A program made the position numbers and the translations under genes. A stretch of DNA of 27,176 nucleotides from Funneliformis mosseae. Lineage: Eukaryota > Glomeromycota > Glomeromycetes > Glomerales > Glomeraceae. Of the stretch, positions 1-9,649 are shown piece after piece (the first letter of the stretch is position 1; each line of letters starts with the position of its first letter). The notes beneath the pieces were generated by a model. The model worked only from the letters and a program-made list of their open reading frames with translations. It did not search any database and had not been told where the DNA came from. The stretch is taken from assembly GCA_910592005.1 (NCBI GenBank), contig CAJVPP010000716.1, forward strand, positions 1 to 27,176, given 5' to 3'.

Positions 1-1979
1 TTATAATCAGTTGGTATTTTATTTATTTATATTATCAAATTTAGTATAAATAGGATAGCTTTAGGACTTGATTAAAAAAAAGATAACTTTAGACATCAAT
101 AGACAAGTAGTCAATAATAATTTTGTAAAATACTTAGGATTCAATTAGTTTTTATCACTAACAAGATAAATTCTAATAACAATTATATGCTAACAAATAT
201 AATTGTATCGAATCCTTTATTCCTAATAAAAATCCTCAAGTCTATTCTAAATATACATTACCATGTAAAGTGATAGTCATTTATAAACCCTTCAGAGCTC
301 TTCCTAAAGCATTTAATAAAGCTGAATTCCCTTATTAATCTTGCGTTAATACTAATTTTTCAGTCGTTAGTATTATAAGATAACAATATAATATATTATC
401 TTTGAAAACCTTAAATAAACTTATAATAATCTGTTTTTCTTTTATTAATTCAATTATTTCTTTAACATTCCAACCCTTTATTTCTTAAAGTTTTTCTTTT
501 TAAATAAACAAATTTATTTCTTTTTCTTACAATTTACAGTTATCAAATATGTCATATTTCTTTTTAATATAAGAATACTAAAATTCTATACCAATAATTT
601 TTTAGTAGAATAATTAATATAAGTTTAGCTTAGTTACAAATTTATTATAATTTTTTAATAGTTTCTTTTTCTTAGCTTTTTTTTACAATTTTCATTGCTC
701 AAATTTATCACAATATTTTTTATAATATTGATTACTCTAATCAGTTATATATATTAAATTTTATAGATTTATCAGTTATTATTTTTCAATTTAATAGATT
801 TAAGTTTTTTTGTTAAGATTTCTAATTTTTAGTTTCTTAAAATTAGTAATTTTATAAATTAGTCAAATTTTTTTAATATGATTTTAGCTAAAATCACTAT
901 AATTAAAATTAGGATTCACTCAGATAATATTTATAATAATAAAATTAATGCTTTTATAAAAAATTATTTAAATTCTGAAATTCTTTAACTCAACTCTTAC
1001 AACATTTTAAAAAGCTTTTTTATATATAAAAGTCTTTTAATTATTATTTTTATCTGCCAATTTATTAAAAAAATTTTTAGAAATCAATTATATTAGAATT
1101 ATTCATTCTAAATATATTCTTTAAATATACTAGTATTTATCACCTATATTAATTAATAATATTCTTTTTCATTAAAGATAACATATCTTCTAATTGTATA
1201 TCTTATATTACCTTTTTTTTTGAAAAAAAAAGAATATTAATAGTTTTTGAAAATATTATCTATTATCAAAGTATTTAAATAAAAATATTTTTCATTTTAT
1301 CTTTTAATAATCTTATATCTAAAAATATAATGATAATTATAAAGATTTCTATCATATTTAGTTGTATCCTATTATTTATTTTGAAATAATATGCACAAAC
1401 TTTTAAAATTGATAGGCTAAAATATTAAATTTTATTACAATATAACTTTGTATTTTTTTACTTTTATTAAAGAAATTATTTTAGTATCTTTTAATTTTAT
1501 TTATAGCAACTTATATGACTTAATTATAATATATGTAATATATTCCTTTTTCATATATTTAGTATTTAAAATACATAAAAAATATAAACAGATTATATTA
1601 GCTTCAATCAATTATTAAAAAGTTAAAAATATTAACTTAGTACTAAAAAATAAAATTTTATATTCTAAAATTAAATTCAATTGATATTATAGTTCAGATA
1701 AGATTTATTAATTGAATTTTAGTATAATAATGATTAAGTTCTCTTCTATTTTTCTTCATATTTTATTTTTTGAAAATAATATTATTAATTTAGATTAAGT
1801 TTGAATGCAAAATTAATTTTTATAGATTAAGTAAATTTTAATAATAATTTGATTTTTTATTTTTATATATAAAAATTGTTAAATATCTATCTGTTTATCA
1901 CAAAATTAACTAATCAAAATTTAAGATTAGATGTAATATAAATATGTTTTTTATACAATTTTCTTTATATGATATCATG
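1..1979. other. AT-rich decayed DNA without a recognisable gene
   Basis: Nearly 2 kb of very AT-rich sequence with no open frame of useful length on either strand. On the minus strand around 300-700 there are short Lys/Ile-rich open stretches that could be remains of an old mobile-element gene, but nothing recognisable survives. I see no RNA gene, terminal repeat or tandem array here. Confidence 0.6.
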
Positions 1980-2013
1980 ACTGGATAACACTCTTATAAG
2001 AGTGTTATCCAGT
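1980..2013. repeat. Perfect 34-bp palindrome at the left outer edge
   Basis: Each half is ACTGGATAACACTCTTA and its exact reverse complement, with no spacer. It is followed inward by two diverged units (about 2014-2062) of a roughly 22-bp repeat with the core TATAATRTTAYCTAG. The second half of the palindrome resembles these units, so it looks like one repeat unit joined to an inverted copy of itself. The same design appears at the right edge (11275-11324) with a different sequence. Confidence 0.8.
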
Positions 2014-2224
2014 TGCGTTATAATGTTATCTAGCTACAAGTATAATATTACCTAGTTACTGTTTTTAATGTTCTGTGGCCTTTTTATTGCCTTATAGCTA
2101 TCTGCTTGATTTTATTGATCTGTTCTCTTTTTAACGTAAGGAAACATCTTTCCGTTTACATTCTTCTATACCTTTTTTATTAATAAAGAGCTATCTATTT
2201 GTTTACCTGCTTCTGCGTCTTTTT

Positions 2225-2448
2225 GGACGCCTGTTAAGATGTCAAGAGTGCTTTCCTTCTTTACCTATTTTGTTGCCCACCAAAATGTTGAAATATGATA
2301 AAAAAAATCTAAGTTATCACGTGATATAAAAACTGTTACAGTGTGTAATGGTTTTTTCAAAAATATTGGATATGCCGTGGGCGTACTGAGCTTGGTTGCC
2401 GGGTTGGTGACTCTTGTAAAATATTTAATAAATACATTTGTTTTATAA
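2225..2448 (+). pseudogene. Small putative membrane protein, left-arm broken copy
   Basis: This is the left-arm counterpart of the open frame at 10573-10794. The reading around 2300-2448 keeps the segment LSRDIKTVTV followed by a hydrophobic stretch (GYAVGVLSLVAGLVTLVKY), and it ends at the same TAA as the right-arm copy. A one-base deletion near 2290 breaks it from its N-terminal part. After the TAA, a second reading frame (about 2443-2573) stays open and is partly shared with the right arm (HKLEHWIENSVNTVND), so the original protein may have been longer or spliced. I do not recognise a family. Confidence 0.35.
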
Positions 2449-2899
2449 ATGATCACAAATTGGAGCACTGGATTGAGAACTCCGTTAACACTGTTAATGA
2501 TCAGAGCGCTTCAGAAATTTCGAATGATATGCGAGAAATCCTTCTAAATGATCTAAAATCAGTGTATACCTAATCAGATCTGGCTATACTACTTTTATGC
2601 TCTTTTTCTCAACACTAGCCTTGGATTATATCGCTTTTTGCATGTCTTATTTCGCCATGTTCGAGAAAGGTATACAATTTGAAAGATCAAAGCTGATGCC
2701 ATTTTATAACCCAATTATTGTCCATTAGTTGCCAGTATATTTATGCCGATTTTGCATCCTGAAGTTAGAGGTGCGCTATGTATTATCATGGCCGGTCCAT
2801 TTGTTTGCTAAGAAGTACACCATCTTACAACCCATTTTTATGCTGGTATAGGGTAAGTTTTATGGTTAAAGCAATATTTTTACATATTTTTGAGATGAA

Positions 2900-3300
2900 T
2901 TCTGTCCTAGTTGCTGGGACGGTTTGGTCAACTAGGACGGGAACTAGAACGGATTCTGATATGGGAGAAAAGCTTCTTTCTTTGATTTAACTTGTTCTTT
3001 TATATTACGTCTTAGTTGTCCTAGTTGTCCTAATAAAAATAAAAATTCTAGAAAAAAAAATTGTAATCCATCTTATGGTATATGTATAATATATGCTATA
3101 TACCCATTACCTTTGGTAATATATCCCTATAGGAAAAAAATATAAAAAGTATAGAAGTTCGAATTTTTACTAGGACAACTAGGACAACTAGGACAAGTAT
3201 TCAAATTCCCTTTAATTTGGCTTTAAATTACCATTTAGCTATTTTTTTCCGTCCTAATTCCCATCCTAATTCCTGTCCTAACTCGTCTCAGAAAACTAAG
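2900..3300. repeat. CTAGGACAA-type iterons with a long stem-loop (left arm)
   Basis: Many copies of a short motif around CTAGGACAA / TTGTCCTAG occur in both orientations. The strongest block is an inverted pair: 3011-3040 and 3163-3192 are reverse complements at about 28 of 30 positions, enclosing a loop of about 122 nt that is almost pure A+T. Outside the stem are looser GTCCTAGTT and CATCCTAATT copies at 2905-2965 and 3250-3290. The same arrangement occurs in the right arm. Repeated short motifs around a large inverted repeat are typical of replication origins and recombination sites, but the function here is inference. Confidence 0.7.
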
Positions 3301-3356
3301 ACGGATTTTTTAGTGATATCCATTAAGTTGTATCATTTTTGTTTACCTATCAGTAT

Positions 3357-3590
3357 CTACATTAAAGCCAAATCTGCCAGCTTTTTCCGATGGTACTATT
3401 CCTTTTTACAATATTTTCTAGTATGAATATCGCAAAATCTATATCTGCCATAAGTTAATTCACCACATTCATTGCAAGGTACTTGAGAAGGAGAATTGCG
3501 GTAAATATAGCATCCCTTCGGATGGTAGCATCCCCGATTGCAAATCTTACCACTCTTATGGATATAAGTACATCGATAAAATACTATTTT
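3357..3590 (-). pseudogene. Cys-rich zinc-ribbon-like protein, left-arm degraded copy
   Basis: Minus-strand counterpart of the gene at 9306-9560. The reading keeps FYRCTYIHKSGKICNRGC, then VPCNECGELT and FCDIH, so the Cys/His ligands of the intact copy are all present. It has no ATG in the corresponding place, an in-frame TAG after CKKE, and ends at a TAG at 3357-3359. It diverges from the polymerase start at 3714, as in the right arm. Confidence 0.7.
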
Positions 3591-6112
3591 AAATGACTAT
3601 TAATAGCTGTTTTTTTGTATCGAATTATATATTTCAGAATTAATTTTCATTTTGAACTTTTTTCTTCCGAAGTATATAGTTTCTCTCGAACTGTATATTT
3701 GTGATATTATATCATGACCCAATCTGACTTCTTTAAAGATGCGCCTCCCACCTTTTCACCCAGAGTCTGAAAAAGATAAAACAGAAGGCCAGGTAATTCG
3801 CTATTTCGGTGAAAAATACTTGTCAGACCTTCCAACTCTGGATGATATAGTCGCGGAAAATGATGAGGGATTAACTCCAATCCTCGAAGATGCTTTATCT
3901 AAACAACAAGATATTCTATTCATGGCCATTGAGAATAAAGGATTAACTGAAAGAATAAATAGAATGTATTGCTATATATTGCGTCTTTATGGTCGCCTTA
4001 TTAATGGCCAAAAGGCATTGGTAACTCTCGTAGGTATTCAGGTTTTCTTCGACATTCGAGTACCAGATAGAGAGTCTTCTGATGAATGTGAAACAAAAGT
4101 GGGCAAAATTCTCTCTGGCATTGCGAAATCATTTAAAATAAAGCATATTAAAGCATTCCCTTTTCGCAGATACTATACAGAAAAAAAGCCATATTTACGA
4201 ATTTATACGAATAGCACTGGGAGAGAAAAAAAGCCATTATAGCTGTCCAAGATAATAATTTCAAAACTGCTTCAGATGATTTATACTCATTCCATCAAAA
4301 GGTAGCTCGAGAAAACGGAATCCAACTCTCTGGGGGGTCTACAATAAACAAATATATATATAAGAAAGGCAAGCAGACCAGTCCGCTCTGTACACACGAA
4401 TTCTATATGTCTATAAAAGATTTCTGCCTGCTAGAGGATTTTACAACAATAAGTGACCGATTTCCTATTTCAGCTCTCTTACGAGATCGTACTCTTGTCC
4501 TCACGTGGGATATAGAGATGCAATCAGGAGAGTTGGGTGAATTTGCCGAAGTCCTTGATCTGAATCATAATATTTTTATGATTTGCATGACATTGCATTG
4601 GAAAGATGATCCAAAACCACTAAAGCAAATATGTCTTGTCGATGTTGAGATAGAATTAGATCCGCAATGGATCACAATTATATGTGAAAACTAAGAAAAT
4701 CTACTAAAAGCTTTTGCCTTCTGCTGGAGAGCATTTACCCCTGACATTCATATCAGGTTTAATGATTTTGATTATGATTGGCACTTTATCATGGAAAGAG
4801 CCTACCATCTCAACATACTCGAATGGATGTGAAAGCGGATCACAGGAAGCTTTAAATCGTCTGAAGAAATAATAAAATGGAATTATCGTGAAAAGGTAAG
4901 GGCGAAATCTGAAAATGTTTTTAAGAAGAAAAAGAATACTGTTGATGAAGACGAGGAAGGTAAAGAGAATCCAGAGGAAAAAGAATATATGGGTGGTCCA
5001 ATTAAGATCAAAATTAGTGCAGAAGAAGATTTTACTTCTAGCTTCCTTAAACTGCCAGGTTGTGTGCTGATTGATGTCTGAGTATGTCTCAAAAAACATT
5101 ACCTTCGCTCTGAAGTCGAAAAGGAAGGTTCACTTAAATTCTTCTTGAAAAAGTGCGACCTTGATACTAAAGCCGACATGTCATATGCTGAAATGTGAAA
5201 AATCTATTCAGAAGCAAAAAAGCGCCTTTCGCTAATAACTGCGAGGAAAATATATGATATTGCGAATTACTATATTATAGATGCACTGCATTGCCAGGAG
5301 CTAATAATAAAGCTAAGTCAAATAAATGAATACAGAGAAGTCGCTTCCATAGTTTATGTATCTCTGTTCAACTCCCACTATCGTGCAAATGGAATGAAGG
5401 TACGCAACCTTCTAGGTGCTCGTTCCTTTAAACGTGATATGATATTTAGCACAAGGATACCTAAAAATATAGAAAAGGACAAGTACCCTAGAGCGTACGT
5501 ATATCCGCCTATAAAAGGGATTGAAAGAAGAAGACCTGTGACGGGATTGGATTTTACTTCATTATATCCCAGTCTCATCATGGCTTACAATCTCTCCCCA
5601 GACAAAATAATACTAACATATGAGGAGGCTGACATTGCGCAAAATAATGGTAACAAGTTGCATAAGATTGAGTTTCCATTTAATAACCGCACCGTTAAAG
5701 CTTGAAGTGTAAGACATGATAATCAATTTGAGAAGAAAGGTTTATATCCTATTGTGTTAGAAGATTTGTATAAGATGTGAGTAGAGCTTAAAGCACAGCT
5801 TACCTCATTAAAAAAGAAAAGGAAGCGTCTTGAGAAGAAAATAAGCTTAGCTAAAAAAAGAGGCAAAACGGTTCTAGAAAGCTTAATTTCAGAATACTCA
5901 TCTGTATGCTTCAAATATGAATGTTTAGATTCGAAGCAGAAAGCAGTAAAGCTATTTATGAATACTTTCTATGAGGAGGCAGAGAATAAAAAATCCCCAA
6001 TCTATCTTCTCGAATTAGCTGGAGAGACTACTTCGGCTGGGAAATACCATATCAATCTCATTGCAGAGTATGTAAAAAAGAAAGGCTTTGAAATCAAATA
6101 TGGGGATACTGA

Positions 6113-6120
6113 TTCTTTAT
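6113..6120. repeat. Target site duplication, left copy (TTCTTTAT)
   Basis: Eight bases identical to 6283-6290 on the other side of the inserted MITE. They lie inside the codons that follow the YGDTD motif of the polymerase. An 8-bp duplication is the hallmark of hAT-type insertion. Confidence 0.8.
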
Positions 6121-6282
6121 TAGAGTTCCGAAAATGACTCGCATAAACTCGCATATTTGACTCGCATGATTATGCATAATTGTAAATTTTAGTTATATAT
6201 AATAAATAAGTACTTTAAATTAAAGGTATGTAGGATAATTTTGACTCGAAACTCGACTCGACTCGATTCATTAGGAACACTA
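6121..6282. mobile_element. 162-bp hAT-like MITE inside the polymerase gene
   Basis: The ends are TAGAGTTCCGAA and TTAGGAACACTA, imperfect 12-bp terminal inverted repeats with two mismatches. The element is flanked by an exact 8-bp duplication, TTCTTTAT, at 6113-6120 and 6283-6290. Its interior has subterminal ACTCG repeats (ACTCGCAT on the left, CGACTCGACTCG on the right), as is common in hAT elements. It has no coding capacity. Element plus one duplication is 170 bp; discounting them brings the upstream polymerase frame into the downstream one exactly, so this is a real insertion and not an intron. Confidence 0.8.
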
Positions 6283-6290
6283 TTCTTTAT
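6283..6290. repeat. Target site duplication, right copy (TTCTTTAT)
   Basis: Identical to 6113-6120. The polymerase reading resumes in this copy, in a different frame from the one upstream of the MITE. Confidence 0.8.
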
Positions 6291-7275
6291 ATCTTACCAG
6301 CCCAGAAAAATATTATAAAAATTGTGATAAAGCCTTTTCCAGAGACGAACTTTCTAAAGAAGCGTACTGGACTGGAATGGTCGAAATTACTATAGATATG
6401 ATGAAAAAGCTGCGCGATCAGGTTAATGCCTATCTTGAAATAAAAAGTGGTTCATCTCGTCTTAAGATAGTATATGAAGAGGTATTATTTCCCGTATGTT
6501 TTGCTAGCAAAAAGAAGTACTTTAGGATTGAGCATAAAGATGAAGTAAACTTTAAACCAAAAAACCTTTTCAAGAAAGGGATAGATACTGTAAAGCAAGG
6601 GAATTCTGAGCTCTTTAGATTTATCGGAGACAAAATCATGTAGGAAGCTATGGATATAAATAATACACGCTCAATTCATCGAATTGTTGAAGACACTCTT
6701 AGTGGAGCCAAAGATAAGCAATGGGATTTTAACGATTTTATTGCAATGTCTAAATGGAAGGCTAAAGGTGGCCTCGCATGCAATAAAATCTTTATGGAGC
6801 GGATAAGAAAAAAGATAGAAAGCGGAGAAAAAAATAGCCAGGAGGCGCTTCGTATAAAGATCCCTGACTCTGGTAAACAATTTAACTACGTTATAGTGAA
6901 AGATGGATCCCGCTATAAAGAAGATGGCACGAAATCAACTAGAAAGGGTGATTATATAGAATATGCTTTCATTGCAAAAGAGCAAAACATGGAGATAGAT
7001 ATTGGCTACTATTTAGAACAAACAGTAGGAATGTGTGCATGCTTTATCAATGAGAATGATAGCTATCAATCAGACCCGACAAATAAAATTACGCAAATCA
7101 AAGATACGGATGAAAGGGAAAAACAGATCGATGATTATTCCCAGAAAAAGGCAAAAAACTGGCTTAAACGATATATAAAAGGCTTACAATAAACTTTCTA
7201 GGTATTTTGATGATTTGTCTGAGGCAGATATAGATGATATCATTGAATTATATTGCTAAATATTCTTAGCCGAAA

Positions 7276-8460
7276 TTACCACACCTCGCTAAGAGAACTT
7301 GCGTAATATTATTTATGTCCGCATATATTTTTTTCTTCCTTCGGTCGTCTAATAATACTGGCTAACTTCAATTTCTATCTTTGAACTTCTGGCCTCTGAT
7401 CATATAAGCCAGCCTTAAAAATACCCGGAGATGATAAAAAATAGTTCTGATAAGAAGGAGTATTACTTTTTTCTTTTAGTTTATCGCTTCATGAATCCCA
7501 TATTTTTTTTCCAACAATCTATATAACTACAAGAAGAAATAAAATAAGTATGGCATATAATATAAAGGAACTTTCAATGGTAGGAATAGCTGGTGCAGTT
7601 CTAGAAGGACCCTCTAGAGGCATTTCTTGGGATAATGATACCGCTTCTGCGCCACCTACAGAAATTGTCAGGTCAAGATTGGGAAGAGTCTCTTTAGAAC
7701 CAAATTGAGATAAATTGTTTATAGGCGGGGGTGGACGATCTACTTCATTATTTTTCTTTAACGCTAACTGCTCCCTAAGGGACCTATTTGCCTCTATTAA
7801 ATTTAACTATGCTGAAAATAAAGAATCTATTGTCTGATTGTATATGTTTTTTAAGAACTTTATTCCCTTTTCCATACATTCTATTTTGTATTTTTTCGAG
7901 GATAAATCATCTCTCACTTGCTCCAATTCAAGTCTAAGAGAATTGATCTCTTTAGGATCAGATGAGTTTATTTGAATCAGCTCTTCTAAAAATCCTCCCA
8001 CTGCATCTGAATCATGAAATGCTTGTTCTAGTTCCAAGTCATCTAACTCACCTTCTAATTCACGTATTTTAGTTTTAAGAGAAAGAATCTTGATCTTGTC
8101 AGCGGACGAAGCTTTCTGGACTAAAGTTCCCTCTCTTTTCAATGTTTTAATCTTTGATTTGAGCGATTTGATTTTGGCTTCGAGCTCAGTATGGGTCATC
8201 CGTTCAGAAGTGAATTTGGATATAAGCTCAGTATTGAGCACATTTATCTGACTAACCTTATTTCCGATATCAGCATAGATTTGCTTAAACTCCTTTTCTC
8301 TTCCTGAATACTTATCTACTAACTTTTCGCTAAGATCATTGATTTCTGCTTTAGATTTAAGGGCAGAATATAATTTTTCTTTGAGCTCTTACTCATATGC
8401 ATTATCAAGCCGATGTCCTCTATTTTTATATCTTTGAACCTATACAGGTTTGACATAATA
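7276..8460 (-). pseudogene. Coiled-coil protein with a membrane segment, degraded
   Basis: One reading frame on the minus strand runs from about 8460 to a TAA at 7276-7278 with only a handful of stops. The best open part (8241-7807, beginning at a GTG that is probably internal) is a long Lys/Glu/Leu-rich heptad-like coiled coil (LEAKIKSLKSKIKTLKRE, LKTKIRELEGELDDLELE). It is followed by a Pro-rich linker (DRPPPPINN), a single hydrophobic membrane segment FILYAILILFLLVVI (about 7520-7565) and a polar tail that stays in frame past a TAG at 7519, ending SSLSEVW. The stops are TAG, TAA or TGA at places where one transition from Gln, Trp or Arg would explain them. The true start is unclear: a nearby ATG (8456) is out of frame. 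The gene lies directly downstream of the polymerase N-terminal fragment of the right arm, on the same strand, so the two may once have been one protein. No family recognised. Confidence 0.6.
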
Positions 8461-8476
8461 TTGGCATAGTTACAAA

Positions 8477-9198
8477 GCAGAAATCTTTTATAGACATATA
8501 GAATTCGTGTGAACAGAGCGGACTGGTCCGCTTGCCTTTCTTACATATATATTTGTTTATTGTAGACCACCCAGAGAGTTGAATTCTGTTTTCTCGAGCT
8601 ACCTTTCAATGGAATGAGTATAAATCATCTGAAGCAGTTTCAAAATTATTATCTTAGACAGCTATAATGGCTTTCTTTCTTTCTCCAGTGCTATTCGTAT
8701 AAATTCGTAAATATGGCTTTTTTTCTGTATAGTATCTGTGAAAAGGGAATGCTTTAATGTGCTTCATTTTAAATGATTTTGTAGTGCTAGAGAGAATTTC
8801 GCTCACTTTTGCTTCACATTCATCAGGAGACTCTCCCTCCGGTACTTAAATGTTGAAGAAAACCTGAATGTCTACGAGGGTTACCAATGCCTTTTGGCTA
8901 TTAATAAGGTGACCATAAAGACGCAATATATAGCGATATGTTCCATCTATCCTTTCAGTTAATCCTTTATTATCAATAGCCATGAAAGGAATATCTTGTT
9001 ATTTAGATAGAGTATCTTCAAGAATTGTCATTAATCCCTCATTATTTCTGCAACTATATCATTCAGAGTTGGGAAGTCCGACAAGTATTTTTTACCAGAA
9101 TAGCGAATTACTTGGGCTTTCATTTTATCTTTTTCAGCCTTTGGGTAAAAAAGCAAGGCGGACGCGTCGAGGGACTCTGAAAGCTCAAATTGGATCAT
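8477..9198 (-). pseudogene. Right-arm copy of the DNA polymerase N-terminal region
   Basis: Inverted copy of 3714-4427. From the ATG at 9198 it reads MIQFELSES, then KAQVIRYSGKKYLSDFP, matching the left copy's QVIRYFGEKYLSDLPTLDD. It continues through the region VFFNI...YYTEKKPYLRIYTNS to the sharp arm boundary at 8477. It lacks all exonuclease and polymerase motifs. Differences from the left arm include CAA in the left read as TAA here (SKQQD versus SK-stop-QD) and CCAAGAT versus CTAAGAT, which are direct C-to-T changes creating stops. It also carries a frameshift near 9035. Confidence 0.85.
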
Positions 9199-9305
9199 TT
9201 TTTTTCTAAAAGAATTATAGTTATACCAAAACTCGAGGTATATTATTCGCAAAAAAAAGTTTAAAATGAAATTAATTCCCCGACATTATTAATAGATATA
9301 TACAA
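9199..9305. promoter_or_regulatory. Shared divergent promoter region of the polymerase fragment and Cys-rich gene
   Basis: About 107 bp between two divergent start codons, AT-rich, with TATATT and ATAGATATATAC close to the Cys-rich gene start. The corresponding left-arm stretch is 3591-3713. Assignment as a promoter is by position only. Confidence 0.35.
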
Positions 9306-9560
9306 ATGGGAGGCGAAAAAAAGGTAACATCCTGGCATTTTTATAATTGTCTATATATTCTTAGAACTGGAAAAGCGTGCAATCGAAGATGCTATGATCC
9401 AAAGGGATATAAAGTTCATCAGAATTCTAGGCAAGTTCCTTGTAAAGAATGCGGTGAGCTGACAAGATCTGGATATGACTATTGCGATACACATGCAAAA
9501 AAACATAGATCAAAGAAACATTATCATCAGAAAAAGCTGGCTAAGATGGCTTCAGCGTAG
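9306..9560 (+). CDS. Cys-rich zinc-ribbon-like protein, intact right-arm copy
   Basis: An 84-residue intact ORF. It has Cys at 15, 25, 29, 46, 49 and 60 and His at 63, spaced C-x9-C-x3-C-x16-C-x2-C-x10-C-x2-H. The key segments are ACNRRC, VPCKECGELT and YCDTH. This layout is what a small zinc-binding domain looks like. The C-terminal third is very basic (KKHRSKKHYHQKKLAK), which suggests nucleic-acid contact. The left-arm copy (3357-3590) keeps the same ligands despite being broken, so the protein was under constraint. It diverges from the polymerase gene start. I do not recognise a named family; a DNA-binding or regulatory role in the element is inference. Confidence 0.65.
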   Translation: MGGEKKVTSWHFYNCLYILRTGKACNRRCYDPKGYKVHQNSRQVPCKECGELTRSGYDYCDTHAKKHRSKKHYHQKKLAKMASA

Positions 9561-9649
9561 TTACTGATAGGTAATTTAGAGGTAAACAAAATAATACAAC
9601 TTGGCATTAATGGATTCCAAAGGGATCATGTTACTAGAAAAATCTGTCT

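Larger units (their letters stand above)
2265..4427. repeat. Left long inverted arm
   Basis: The reverse complement occurs at about 8477-10794. The inner boundary is sharp: both arms read GAATTCTATATGTCTATAAA followed by AGATTTCTGC, then diverge completely at 4427/4428 and at 8477/8476. The outer boundary is blurred near 2265. The arm contains a relic of a small membrane-protein ORF, CTAGGACAA-type repeats, a broken copy of the Cys-rich gene (minus strand) and the first roughly 238 codons of the DNA polymerase gene. Confidence 0.85.
3714..7259 (+). pseudogene. Family B DNA polymerase, broken by stops, frameshifts and a MITE
   Basis: The reading corresponds to about 1,125 codons once the inserted element is discounted. 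In order: an N-terminal domain (3714-4427) duplicated in the right arm; a 3'-5' exonuclease with Exo I TWDIE (Asp at 4509, Glu at 4515), Exo II NDFDYDW (4761) and Exo III Y-x-I-I-D (Asp at 5280); polymerase motif A DFTSLYPSLI (5550); motif [16 protein letters not shown] (5934); motif C YGDTDS (6099); and the KKKYF motif with GIDTVKQGNSELFRFIG (about 6510-6630). The motif A style fits delta-like or large DNA virus polymerases rather than protein-primed ones. In-frame stops occur near 4692, 4827, 5079, 5196, 5703, 5778 and 6641. Frameshifts occur near 3735, at the A-run at 4225-4232 and at 7188. A 162-bp MITE sits at 6121-6282. In motif B two expected Gly codons read Glu (G to A). The start at 3714 is chosen because the right arm has the matching ATG. 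The gene is not functional here. Confidence 0.9.

Noticed and set aside
2778..2990. A 70-codon plus-strand ORF in the left arm
   Set aside because: It has no matching open frame in the right arm and runs into the CTAGGACAA-type repeats, so it is probably a chance frame.
4883..5099. Minus-strand ORFs opposite the polymerase gene
   Set aside because: They are shadows of the Lys/Glu-rich linker of the polymerase, giving Ser/Phe-rich reverse translations.
4692..5781. UGA read as Trp (mitochondrial-type code) in the polymerase, which would make most of its stops sense codons
   Set aside because: A TAA at 4692, a TAG at 6641, several frameshifts and the MITE remain unexplained, at least two of the TGA sites fit Arg better than Trp, and the neighbouring genes use nuclear-style introns. 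Decay by C-to-T change explains all of them.
6121..6290. The break in the polymerase as a spliceosomal intron
   Set aside because: The ends are inverted repeats flanked by an exact 8-bp duplication, and there is no GT-AG pair that restores the frame as precisely as removal of the element does.
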